A stretch of DNA of 64,000 bases from Deltaproteobacteria bacterium (GTDB taxonomy: Bacteria > Bdellovibrionota_B > Oligoflexia > Oligoflexales > CAIYRB01): positions 1 through 64,000 of the forward strand of contig VGTI01000009.1 in the NCBI GenBank assembly GCA_016874735.1, given 5' to 3'. Below are positions 9,801 to 16,680 of this stretch, piece after piece. Each line of letters begins with the position of its first letter. Within the stretch, counting starts at the first letter, position 1. The position numbers and the translations under genes were made by a program. Below the pieces are notes generated by a model that did no database searches, was not told the origin of the DNA, and was given only the letters and a program-made list of their open reading frames with translations.

Positions 9801-10439
9801 TCGGAGCATAATGATGCATCCCAATCGGGAACGGCAACTCCTACCTTTAATGTACTTGGTAAGTTTGGCTACGGTGCGCAATTTACTGCTAGTGCATCAC
9901 AGCATCTAGTCGCACCCGACAATCAATCCCAGGACTTATTTGCTGCTAAAATGGCAATTGATGCCTTTGTTAAACTAAGCACAGTTCCGGCGAAGAACTA
10001 CCATTATGTGATCGCATCAAAAAACGGGGATCCGAGCGGTAATTATGGATGGCGTTTTAGTTTGAAGAGAACCTCGAATCCATCACAAAATCTCAGGCTG
10101 TGTTTTACGGTTGCGCCAAGTGGCAGTACGTCGTTGACGGAGAAATTAGCAACCACTTCATTTGATTTTCTCACAGGCGCAAACTTCCATCACGTGGCCA
10201 TGACTTGGGATGCTGGTAACGTGAAGTTTTACGTCAACGGCCAGCTTGTTGGTAGCCAAACGGTTGGGGTAGTTGGCACAGCGCGTATCAACGCGACGGC
10301 CGCACCACTGCGGATCGGAGCTGACGGTCGCTCTCCGTATGGATATTTTAACGGGGTGATAGATCATCTGCGTCTCAGCCAGGTCGTGCCGCTAGGATCG
10401 ACATTTCCTGTGCCAAGCTCCCAGCAGACGCCCGATTGA
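6897..10439 (+). CDS. Ig-like repeat lipoprotein with C-terminal LamG domain
   Basis: This 1180-residue protein starts at ATG 6897, supported by AGGGG six bases upstream. The signal segment is unusual: a hydrophobic stretch MALTAGLLVGAC at residues 19-30 with the lipobox Cys at 30, preceded by 18 mostly polar residues; ATG 6951 is an alternative start. A Gly/Ser linker (residues ~56-68) leads into about nine Ig-like domains of ~95 residues. Each has a GxC...C pair and a [TS]W..D.xPP join (for example VTWIRDTAPPSPPVV). The end (from ~residue 950) is a LamG/concanavalin-like domain: VAFYNFDSGS, FHHVAMTWDAGNVKFYVNGQLVG, FNGVIDHLRLS. A role as a surface adhesin or glycan-binding lipoprotein is inferred. 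It shares its architectural style with the giant protein at 23.8-44.0 kb. Confidence 0.8.
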   Translation: MANLHGYLRYNLWNDLGTMALTAGLLVGACKKDKGNTEESDQSNRDSGTEIYAGGGGSGGGSFGSGDLPATPSIAILAPQGTSVTTGLQPLRFEGSCVSGLDVVLTGDVSNSEVQWPSSGALYQPCVADAFAFEINKSAAGTFRLQFAQGLLGVVPFSLPVDFSWTIAAPGGQVTPPVSSPASPPNPPVITQPGTSTSSSNTNAFTLAGTCDNGLQVVIGGHVGAQDVSAPTAGNNVANCVAGVFSFSFSKTTDSAYTVSVMQRDPQTQLDSTGVQVTWIRDTAPPSPPVVSQPSQSPFYDSASSLSLGGACEPGAQVNLSGADSMAISCSAGQFSFNSTKASDGTYNYTLSQTDAAGNLSAATSFQWVRSASVMSPPAIQSPASSMFYSRTRSLMISGSCMSNATVTLSGAVTASEVSDPSQALSRTCVSGSYSFALSKSLDGVYDLQVSQSDPSTSSVSAPVALTWIIDNIPPLAPSVVTPAGAAVSSGDAALALVVQCERGSTVNWSGTSSGTWSGANTGSGACTDAGEFAASIPQSTDGSYTITLTQSDRAGNQSAASAVTWTKDTTMLPTPVLSSPNLSPIWTSSNTLVVSGSCTNGFIVNLSGDITASEVTSPSGALTQTCQTSTFSFTVSKSSDGHYVLNLMQADSADPPTRGDSSSVSVDWTVDRLVPAIVTITSPSQNPFTNGGGQLTIVGACETGTQVYVEGSSATPTTCVAGAYQLNLTATTSGTYSYVLKQKDRAMNTSTGSAFTWLVDTSLPPPPTVTAPSTANVLTATSELTIAGGCTPGVNVVLGGQVLGSEISAPAGSLTQACGSNGSYAFIVRKTIDGPYALDVSQERNGYYSSPVSVNWTRDTQAPATAVSLVTANPNLNATATVSFTSEAGATSQCSLDGAAYQTCTSPFSYTTTQNGTRTVYVRSTDLAGNVGTPGSVTWNQASYKTVAFYNFDSGSPIGLDSSLFPGSEHNDASQSGTATPTFNVLGKFGYGAQFTASASQHLVAPDNQSQDLFAAKMAIDAFVKLSTVPAKNYHYVIASKNGDPSGNYGWRFSLKRTSNPSQNLRLCFTVAPSGSTSLTEKLATTSFDFLTGANFHHVAMTWDAGNVKFYVNGQLVGSQTVGVVGTARINATAAPLRIGADGRSPYGYFNGVIDHLRLSQVVPLGSTFPVPSSQQTPD

Positions 10440-10465
10440 AGGTCGATATCCGTCGTAAAATTAGC

Positions 10466-10496
10466 ATGTTATCTGGCTTCGTTCAAGCCGTAACAT
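10466..10496. other. Imperfect hairpin in the azoR leader region
   Basis: ATGTTA (10466-10471) pairs with TAACAT (10491-10496), and inside it GGCTT (10475-10479) pairs with AAGCC (10485-10489) around a 5-base loop, with a 3/1 internal bulge. No T-run follows, so it is a poor intrinsic terminator. It lies in the 128-bp gap between the LamG gene and the azoreductase. Confidence 0.45.
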
Positions 10497-10567
10497 CGTA
10501 ATACCGCCCAGCTTGCAGCCCCTGCTCCGAGTGTGCTAGGTCCCTGGGAACCTTGAGGAGGTGTCCC

Positions 10568-11269
10568 ATGACCAAAGTGCTTTATATCGTCGGCAGTCCT
10601 AACCCTGCAGACCAATCATCGAGTCGGCAAGTAGCTGAATTCATGCTAGCCGAGCTGCAAAAGAAACAAGAGGACGTCACCGTTGACGTCCGTGATCTTT
10701 ACAACGATACCCCCTTTATTCTAGACGCTACTTACTTGAGTGCACTGCGTAAGATGCAACAGCAGGCAGCGCTCACGGTGGAAGAGTCGGCATCACTCGC
10801 TAAAGTGGGCGCCGAGGTTGATAAATTTTTGCAGTACGATCGCTATATCGTCAGCCTGCCGCTCTGGAACTTCGGCGTACCACCGCTGCTTAAGGCCTAC
10901 GTCGATAACATCGTCGTGCCAGGTAAAACCTTTCGCTACACCGCAGCGGGACCTGTTGGGCTATTGGCCGGAACAGGGAAGAAGCTGGTCATCGTGCAGT
11001 CGAGTGGTGGGTTCTACAATGACGGCCCAGGCCTTTTGCTCAATCATGGGAGCAGGTACCTAGAAGACATCTTCAGGTTCATCGGTATCGACCAAATTAA
11101 CACCATTAGCCTTGGTGGTACGGCCATACCTCCTTTTGACGGCAGTCGTGTTCTAGCTGCCAAGGCGGAAGCCGCTCAGGTCTTGGCTGAGATCTGGCAA
11201 CCAGAGTTGAGTTTGCCGGGGAGTAGTAGCCAGCAGCCTCTAGTTGAGACGTCCACCGTTCTTAACTGA
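10568..11269 (+). CDS. azoR: FMN-dependent NADH:quinone reductase / azoreductase
   Basis: This is a 233-residue Flavodoxin_2-fold protein. Characteristic segments are VLYIVGSPN at the N-terminus (FMN phosphate loop region), the family hallmark PLWNFGVPPLLKAYVDNIVVPGKTF near residues 95-120, and IVQSSGGFY near 145 (isoalloxazine contact). The family reduces quinones and azo compounds in the cytoplasm by two-electron transfer from NAD(P)H, protecting against quinone stress. The start is ATG 10568 because a perfect AGGAGG lies six bases upstream; an upstream in-frame TTG at 10553 is disfavoured. The length is slightly above the usual ~200 residues owing to a polar C-terminal tail. It is monocistronic, ending in the strong terminator at 11293. 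Confidence 0.9.
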   Translation: MTKVLYIVGSPNPADQSSSRQVAEFMLAELQKKQEDVTVDVRDLYNDTPFILDATYLSALRKMQQQAALTVEESASLAKVGAEVDKFLQYDRYIVSLPLWNFGVPPLLKAYVDNIVVPGKTFRYTAAGPVGLLAGTGKKLVIVQSSGGFYNDGPGLLLNHGSRYLEDIFRFIGIDQINTISLGGTAIPPFDGSRVLAAKAEAAQVLAEIWQPELSLPGSSSQQPLVETSTVLN

Positions 11270-11292
11270 ATCACCTGACTCACAAAAAAAGA

Positions 11293-11323
11293 AGACCGTC
11301 GGCCAGTCGACGGTCTCTTTTTT
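11293..11323. terminator. Bidirectional rho-independent terminator
   Basis: A perfect 9-bp stem AGACCGTCG / CGACGGTCT (11293-11301 and 11308-11316) with a 6-base loop is followed by CTTTTTT on the + strand. It is preceded by an A-tract that serves as a T-run for the minus strand. It lies between the converging azoR and the 77-residue gene. Confidence 0.9.
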
Positions 11324-11335
11324 GTTTAAGCTACA

Positions 11336-11569
11336 TTAGCTAAGTTTAGACTTAGCTTGCTTAAGGGCCTTGAGTTGCTTCTCGGAGATGGCGATGCCGC
11401 GACTCAGGACTTTGTCCAAGGCTTTTTCTCTAGCGTCTTTGGTTTTTTCCGAGATGAGGCTAGTAGCCGAGCTTATCCGCTCGCGGGTAGCTGAGGCGGC
11501 GCTTTTAGCTAAACTCGTGGCCTTGTCCTTGAGCGCTTCGGTGTTAATGCTGATGATCTTGTCACTCAT
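11336..11569 (-). CDS. Small amphipathic helical protein, unknown function
   Basis: This 77-residue protein starts at ATG 11569, with AAGGAG six bases upstream; an upstream in-frame start is disfavoured. The sequence (MSDKIISINTEALKDKATS...) is rich in Ala, Lys, Ser and Glu with heptad-like spacing. It is predicted to be almost wholly helical, with no signal peptide, Cys or Trp. In style it resembles phasin-like or stress-related helical proteins, but I recognise no family. A palindrome lies 28 bases upstream and the gene ends in the shared bidirectional terminator, so it is probably transcribed alone. Confidence 0.7.
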   Translation of the reverse strand: MSDKIISINTEALKDKATSLAKSAASATRERISSATSLISEKTKDAREKALDKVLSRGIAISEKQLKALKQAKSKLS

Positions 11570-11596
11570 GGGGAACTCCTTCACTGGGGGCGGTGG

Positions 11597-11615
11597 GTGT
11601 CAAAATATTTGACAC
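11597..11615. promoter_or_regulatory. Perfect inverted repeat, possible operator
   Basis: GTGTCAAA (11597-11604) and TTTGACAC (11608-11615) are separated by 3 bases. The palindrome lies 28-46 bases upstream of the 77-residue gene, where a repressor or activator site would be expected. The half-sites face the opposite way from FNR/DNR boxes (TTGAC..GTCAA). Confidence 0.5.
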
Positions 11616-11669
11616 TTGTTAGATATTTGCCGCTAGTTTTGCTGGCGATTGACTGAGCGGCGCGGCTTC

Positions 11670-11690
11670 TGTGGCGCGGTGGGCGCCACA
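11670..11690. other. Strong GC-rich hairpin downstream of the efflux operon
   Basis: TGTGGCGC (11670-11677) and GCGCCACA (11683-11690) form a perfect 8-bp stem with a 5-base loop. It lies about 44 bp beyond the stop of the TolC-like gene. No T-run follows on either strand, so it may be an RNA 3'-end stabiliser or a factor-assisted terminator. Confidence 0.45.
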
Positions 11691-11733
11691 CCCCTAGGTT
11701 ATGCAAAAAATGTCCCATGCGGAGGCGGCTTGC

Positions 11734-12978
11734 TCAGGTCCCACTCAGAGACGTCAGCTGAGCCTCGGTTAGGTAAAAGTCTCGCGTTTGCTCGATCAGG
11801 CGCCGACGAGCTCCCAGGCGTTGCTCAGCAGCCGAAAGTAACTCGGCCGCATTACGGATGCCCCGGTTATACTCATCGGCTACAAGCTTCAAAAGCGCTT
11901 CGGAACGCTCCTGATTTTTGGCAGCGTCGTGCAGTAGCTCGTGTCTGAGAGGTAGTTCTGACTTTAACTCATGAACAAAGGCCGTGAGCTTGGCTTTGTG
12001 ATCCTCTAGTCTAAGTTCCGTGGCGTAGGCCTGGGCAAGTCTAGCTTTACTCTCGCGGCGATCAGTCAGTGCGTCAGCCAGATCGAACCTAAGGCGCAAG
12101 CCAAGGAGCCACTCTCTCTGATTGTTGCCGCCACTCCCGACGTATGTGGGTTGACCGTAGTCAGAAAAGAGATCGAATTGTGGATGGATCGAACTGCTTA
12201 GCTGCGTGGCCTGATGTCGCAGGGAGTCTATCCGCCCTTTAAAAACGTGGATGTCGGGATTCGTCGCGAGATGGCTTTCCGATAGGTCAACTGGGGCATG
12301 AGAGGGATGGGTGAGGGTGCCGTTGACGTCGAGGCCGACATGGTCCTGGGAGCCAATGAGTACGGCTAGCTGACTTTTGGCTATGTCTAGTTCGAGCATT
12401 AGGCGCTTGCGGTCCTGCAGAAGGGTGTCACCGTGTAGCTCAAACTGGATAAGATCGGACTGTGTTGCAATTCCGTGGTCGATGCGTCGTTTGGCAGCTA
12501 TCCCATATTTTTGCGTTGCAGAAATAGCCTCGTCGTAGAGATCCATCAAGGATTTGAGCCCAACGATTTGCCAGAAATAACGTCGCGCTGCTAGCAACTG
12601 TAGAGCTGACTCTCTAGTGAGCTCGGCGTGCGCGACTTCATGCGCGTCTTCGCGCACCTGTTCTTCAAGCTGGTCCCTGCCGCCATTGTATAAATTGAGA
12701 CTTGCCTCCAAGCGGTATGACTGACCAGCCGCGAAGTCAGTAGTAGAGCTCTTTTCGCCTACCTGACGGCCGGTACTCGCCGTGAAGTTCGGTAGAAAAG
12801 ACTGTGTGAGAAAAGGTGTTCGCTCTTTGAACGCCACTAAGTTGCTACTTGCTGCTTTGATGAGGCGGTTATTCGCTTGGACTAAAGCAGGAAGATCATT
12901 AAATGTGATGATTTCTGCATACGCTGGTGCGTTTGCGGCAAAGATCAGCAATATTGGTAATGATAATTTGAAAATCAT
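11734..12978 (-). CDS. TolC/CusC-like outer-membrane efflux channel
   Basis: This 414-residue protein has a Sec signal peptide (MIFKLSLPILLIFAANAPAYA, cleavage before EIITF). Two outer-membrane-efflux (OEP) helical repeats follow, with YFWQIVGLKSLMDLYDEAI, GIATQSDLIQFELHGDTLLQDRKRL and the second-repeat helices RHELLHDAAKNQERSEALLKLVADEYNRGIRNAAELLSAAE (given here in part). Three copies would form a beta-barrel plus periplasmic tunnel that takes substrate from an inner-membrane pump. I chose ATG 12978 over the in-frame TTG 12996 because the signal peptide starts there. It is the last gene of the RND operon, 36 bp after the His-rich gene. No lipobox is seen, unlike OprM/CusC. Confidence 0.83.
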   Translation of the reverse strand: MIFKLSLPILLIFAANAPAYAEIITFNDLPALVQANNRLIKAASSNLVAFKERTPFLTQSFLPNFTASTGRQVGEKSSTTDFAAGQSYRLEASLNLYNGGRDQLEEQVREDAHEVAHAELTRESALQLLAARRYFWQIVGLKSLMDLYDEAISATQKYGIAAKRRIDHGIATQSDLIQFELHGDTLLQDRKRLMLELDIAKSQLAVLIGSQDHVGLDVNGTLTHPSHAPVDLSESHLATNPDIHVFKGRIDSLRHQATQLSSSIHPQFDLFSDYGQPTYVGSGGNNQREWLLGLRLRFDLADALTDRRESKARLAQAYATELRLEDHKAKLTAFVHELKSELPLRHELLHDAAKNQERSEALLKLVADEYNRGIRNAAELLSAAEQRLGARRRLIEQTRDFYLTEAQLTSLSGT

Positions 12979-13014
12979 AGCTTGCTTTGCGATCAATCAG
13001 TAAAATAAGCGAGA

Positions 13015-13512
13015 TCAATCAAGATTCGTGAACGATGCTTGCTGCTCCTGTCCCTCGATAGGTACCATGAATTCCATGGCGTACGGTTTCTGGATGATTG
13101 TGGGGCTCACTCCCATATAACTCTTGCCGTTAAATTTGAGCGAGAACATCTCCCTCTTAGTCTTCTTACCGCTGCCCTGTGCGAGTGTGGCTTTAACTTC
13201 GTTTCCGAGTTTTTTGGGATCGAGAGGGTTCATCGCATCATTGTAAATGTAAAGGTGAACGGTGCGGTCGGTGGCTCTGACTAACTCGGCTTTGAATTTG
13301 GATTTTGACTCATGCTCATGTGAGTGACTGTGAACATGTTTGTGATTGTGGTCACTATCATGATCGTGCGCCTCGTGCTTTGCTGTTAATTCGGTTACGA
13401 GCCCACCATAGTGTCCGCCGTCCGTCACAGCTGGGTGGTGCCCGCCTTCATGGGCCAACAAACGCGTGGTAGCAAAGGCAGTCACAAGCACAAGTGAAGC
13501 ATAGGATCTCAT
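13015..13512 (-). CDS. His-rich periplasmic metal-binding protein of the efflux operon
   Basis: This 165-residue protein has a signal peptide ending near LLAHEGGHH. An N-terminal HEGGHH/GGHYGG segment is followed by a His/Asp-rich run around residues 45-68 (HEAHDHDSDHNHKHVHSHSHEHE). A ~90-residue beta-rich domain follows (TVHLYIYNDAMNPLDPKKLGNEVKA ... PYAMEFMVPI). The His cluster suggests Zn/Ni/Co/Cu binding. The C-terminal domain vaguely resembles parts found near CzcB-like adaptors, but it lacks lipoyl and alpha-hairpin parts. Its ATG overlaps the pump stop by 4 bp (ATGA), implying translational coupling. A metallochaperone or metal sponge role is inferred. Confidence 0.75.
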   Translation of the reverse strand: MRSYASLVLVTAFATTRLLAHEGGHHPAVTDGGHYGGLVTELTAKHEAHDHDSDHNHKHVHSHSHEHESKSKFKAELVRATDRTVHLYIYNDAMNPLDPKKLGNEVKATLAQGSGKKTKREMFSLKFNGKSYMGVSPTIIQKPYAMEFMVPIEGQEQQASFTNLD

Positions 13513-16500
13513 GTTAGAATCTCCTCTTCTCGCTCATGGCGATTTTTTAAATAGGCTTGGACACCCGACCGTCCAAACTTAAGGAAAATAGTCGGTGTCA
13601 CTACTAGGTCTAGTAAGGTCGAAGTACTGAGTCCTCCGATGATTACCACGGCTACTGGGTAGAGTATCTCTTTGCCAGGGGACCCCTTTGCTGCGAGTAG
13701 GGGTAGCAATGCCAGTGTGGCTGTCGACGCGGTCATCAGCACTGGGATCAGGCGCTCCTGTGTCCCGCGGACGACAAGATCGCGGCCGAAGGTCATTTTT
13801 TCCTCAACGATCAGATGTAAGTAGTGGGTGATCATCATAATGCCATTACGGGAAGCAATGCCGCATAATGTGACGAGTGCTATGAGGGTTGCGACTGAGA
13901 TGGTGCGATCGGTCAGGTAGATGGCTATCGTGCTGCCGATAAATGCTAGAGGGATGTTGAGCATGACTTGGAGCGCCAGAATAATTGAGTGGAAGTGAAA
14001 ATACAGCACAAGAAAAATCGCAATCAGCGCTAGAGTCGCAAGTACTTTGATGCGTCTAGCTGCATCTATTTGATTCGCAAATTGACCATCCAGTCTGAGG
14101 TAGTATCCACTCGGTATCTTAACGGCATTCTCTACGGCGGTCAGGACCTCTGAGGCGACACTGCCGATATCTCTATTGTCTGTATTCGCAGCTATGACGA
14201 TCCGTCGTTGCATGTTTTCCCTGTTGATCATGTTGGGTCCGGTGCCTTTGTAAATTGCGGCAACATCGGCAAGTCGGACAGGTTCCCCATTGGGCATGAA
14301 TTTGACTAGGGTAGCGCCTATTTTTTCGGGTGATGCGCGCGAATGGTCGTCAAGGCGCATGAAAATATCGTAGGCTCGTTGATCTTCTAGTACTGTACTC
14401 GCAGTCTCGCCGCGGAGGGCTAACTCAAGGTCGCTTGCTAGACCACCGGCTTTTATCGCATAAATATTGCTTTGGTTGCGGTCGACTGCAATTTTTAGCT
14501 GGGGGATCAGTGCCAGGGGTTCAGGTTGAAGATCCACTAGACCTTTAATTCCTGAGATGACATCTTGAATTTCGCCGCCAAGACGTCGCAATTCCGCAAG
14601 ATCTGGACCAAATACTTTCAAGGCTAGCTCGGCTCGAACTCCCGACAGTATGTGATCGAGTCGATGACTGATGGGCTGACCGATATTGACGTAGACGTCC
14701 TTGATCGATTCAAGTCTGGTCCGGATCTCATCTAGGACGACAGGTCGGCTGCGGCCGCTTGGATGGAAATCGACGTCAATTTCGCTCCAATGAATGCCCT
14801 CCGCGTGCTCATCCATCTCGGCCCGTCCGGTGCGCCTTACTGTAGATTTAACCTCGGGTACCGATAGAATAGCATTTTCTGCCTCAATTCCTTTGGCGTC
14901 AGAGCTAGCGAGAGAAATACCGGGAGTGGCAGCGAGGCCAATGGTAGCAGTGGATTCATTGAACTTCGGTAGAAAGTTGCGTCCCATTTGCGGCAGCAAG
15001 CTAAGGCTTATACCCATAAGTAGAGCCATCATGGATATCACGAGGTAGGGATGCGGGAGTGCGATGTCCATCACTTTCCGCCCAAACTGTTTCAAGCGCT
15101 GGGCGACCAAGCTCTCATTTTGAATGGCTGTGGATGTGGCATGCCGCAGAAATAGAGCACAGAGAACCGGCGTCAGCGTTAAGGACACTGCTAATGACGC
15201 CAGTATAGACACGACGTAAGCCACACCCAGAGGAATGAAGAGACGTCCCTCGATCCCGCCTAAGGCAAAGAGGGGCGCGAACACGAGGCAGACAATGACT
15301 GTCGAGAATACAATCGAATTGCGTACCTCTGAGGAAGCCTCGTAGATCACCAGCAGGGCGTGCCGCGGTTGCTGGCGGTTGCGATTTTCGCGTAGCCGAC
15401 GGACCACGTTTTCGACATCTACTATGGCATCATCAACGAGCTCTCCAATGGCGATAGCTAGGCCACCTAGGGTCATCGTGTTGACGCCTATACCCATGTA
15501 ATAAAAGACAGTCGCGGTGACAAGTAAGGACACCGGGATCACGATGAGCGTAATGGCGGTAGTACGGATATTTACTAAAAAGATAAAGACCACAACGCCT
15601 ACAATGAGGATGCCGTCTCTTAGAGCCCCTTGGACATTATCAATCGCTGCCCGGATAAAATGCGCCTGTTTGAAAAGGTCATTTTGAATTTCAATCCGGT
15701 CGGAAAGAGTCCGACGAATTTGATCGATTTCTTTATCAATGGCTTTGGTTAAGTCTAGAGTGCTCGCTTGGGGCTGTTTCTGAATTGTTAAAATGACAGC
15801 TGGAGCGGCGTTAATAGAGGCGAGTCCTCGTTTGACTTTTGCCGCAATTTTTACCGTAGCCACGTCTTTAACCAACACTGGCTTACCAAAGTGTAGGCCG
15901 ACGAGCGAGTTTTCGATGTCCTCTACACGGTGTACGCGTGCCAGAGGCCTAATCAGATATTCGCGACCATCGAGATCGAGAAATCCGCCTGTGGTGTTTT
16001 CACTGATGCTCGTGAGTGCGCGGCGTAGCTCTTCTAGCGACACAGATTTCTTTTGTAATTTGTCGGTGGAAACGAGAATTTGATATTGCTTGACGTCGCC
16101 ACCCATCACCACGACTTGGCTGACCCCGGGAATGGCCATCAAGCGAGGCCTAAGATTCCAGTCTGCCAATGATCGCAGATCCATTGGGGAGACCAAGTTA
16201 TCCTTGGGCTGCAAGCCTATAAATTGAATCTCTCCCATAATCGATGTGATAGGTCCGATAATCGGTTGGACGCCGCGCGGTAAACGCGCTTGGGCTATTT
16301 GTAGCCGCTCGCCTACAAGCTGGCGATTGCGGTAGATGTCGGTATCCCAGTCAAACTCGACGTAGCAAATCGATAGTCCAATTCCGCTCGTCGACCTTAG
16401 GCGGGTGACGCCGGGAGTTCCGTTCAGGCTCGCTTCCAAAGGTGTCGTCACCAGGGTCTCTACCTCGTCGGGGGCGAGACCCTGTGCTTCGGTCAGAACC

Positions 16501-16643
16501 ACGACCGTGGGGCGACTTAGGTTTGGGAACACATCGACCGGTAGTTTTCCACTTGCCCAGACACCGTAGGCGACGAGCAAAGCTGTCGCCATGATCACAG
16601 TGAGTCTGTGTCTTAGGGAGAAGCGTATGATGGCGTCTAGCAT
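13509..16643 (-). CDS. CusA/CzcA-family heavy-metal efflux RND permease
   Basis: This 1044-residue protein has full HME-RND length. It has an N-terminal TM1, the large periplasmic part with NLSRPTVVVLTEAQGLAPDEVE, then TM2-6 with the TM4 charge motif GELVDDAIVDVENVVRR near residues 400-416 (an Asp pair for proton relay), a second porter loop, and TM8-12 (LVTLCGIASRNGIMM). Such pumps expel divalent or monovalent metal ions with a proton antiport. The TM4 motif differs from the textbook Zn/Co/Cd and Cu/Ag signatures, so substrate is uncertain; the His-rich neighbour favours Zn/Ni/Co. The start is ATG 16643 rather than the upstream TTG 16658. It lies 37 bp after the TPR gene and is coupled to the His-rich gene. 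No membrane-fusion (CzcB/CusB) gene is nearby. Confidence 0.9.
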   Translation of the reverse strand: MLDAIIRFSLRHRLTVIMATALLVAYGVWASGKLPVDVFPNLSRPTVVVLTEAQGLAPDEVETLVTTPLEASLNGTPGVTRLRSTSGIGLSICYVEFDWDTDIYRNRQLVGERLQIAQARLPRGVQPIIGPITSIMGEIQFIGLQPKDNLVSPMDLRSLADWNLRPRLMAIPGVSQVVVMGGDVKQYQILVSTDKLQKKSVSLEELRRALTSISENTTGGFLDLDGREYLIRPLARVHRVEDIENSLVGLHFGKPVLVKDVATVKIAAKVKRGLASINAAPAVILTIQKQPQASTLDLTKAIDKEIDQIRRTLSDRIEIQNDLFKQAHFIRAAIDNVQGALRDGILIVGVVVFIFLVNIRTTAITLIVIPVSLLVTATVFYYMGIGVNTMTLGGLAIAIGELVDDAIVDVENVVRRLRENRNRQQPRHALLVIYEASSEVRNSIVFSTVIVCLVFAPLFALGGIEGRLFIPLGVAYVVSILASLAVSLTLTPVLCALFLRHATSTAIQNESLVAQRLKQFGRKVMDIALPHPYLVISMMALLMGISLSLLPQMGRNFLPKFNESTATIGLAATPGISLASSDAKGIEAENAILSVPEVKSTVRRTGRAEMDEHAEGIHWSEIDVDFHPSGRSRPVVLDEIRTRLESIKDVYVNIGQPISHRLDHILSGVRAELALKVFGPDLAELRRLGGEIQDVISGIKGLVDLQPEPLALIPQLKIAVDRNQSNIYAIKAGGLASDLELALRGETASTVLEDQRAYDIFMRLDDHSRASPEKIGATLVKFMPNGEPVRLADVAAIYKGTGPNMINRENMQRRIVIAANTDNRDIGSVASEVLTAVENAVKIPSGYYLRLDGQFANQIDAARRIKVLATLALIAIFLVLYFHFHSIILALQVMLNIPLAFIGSTIAIYLTDRTISVATLIALVTLCGIASRNGIMMITHYLHLIVEEKMTFGRDLVVRGTQERLIPVLMTASTATLALLPLLAAKGSPGKEILYPVAVVIIGGLSTSTLLDLVVTPTIFLKFGRSGVQAYLKNRHEREEEILT

Positions 16644-16680
16644 ACACTCAACCTGCAATGAAAACGGCGTCTAGGAGGCG

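Noticed and set aside
10497-10555. Possible riboswitch tail (TCCGAG ... TAGGTCCCTGGGAACC) before azoR
   Set aside because: It resembles only the 3' half of a GEMM element; the 5' half and tetraloop are not there.
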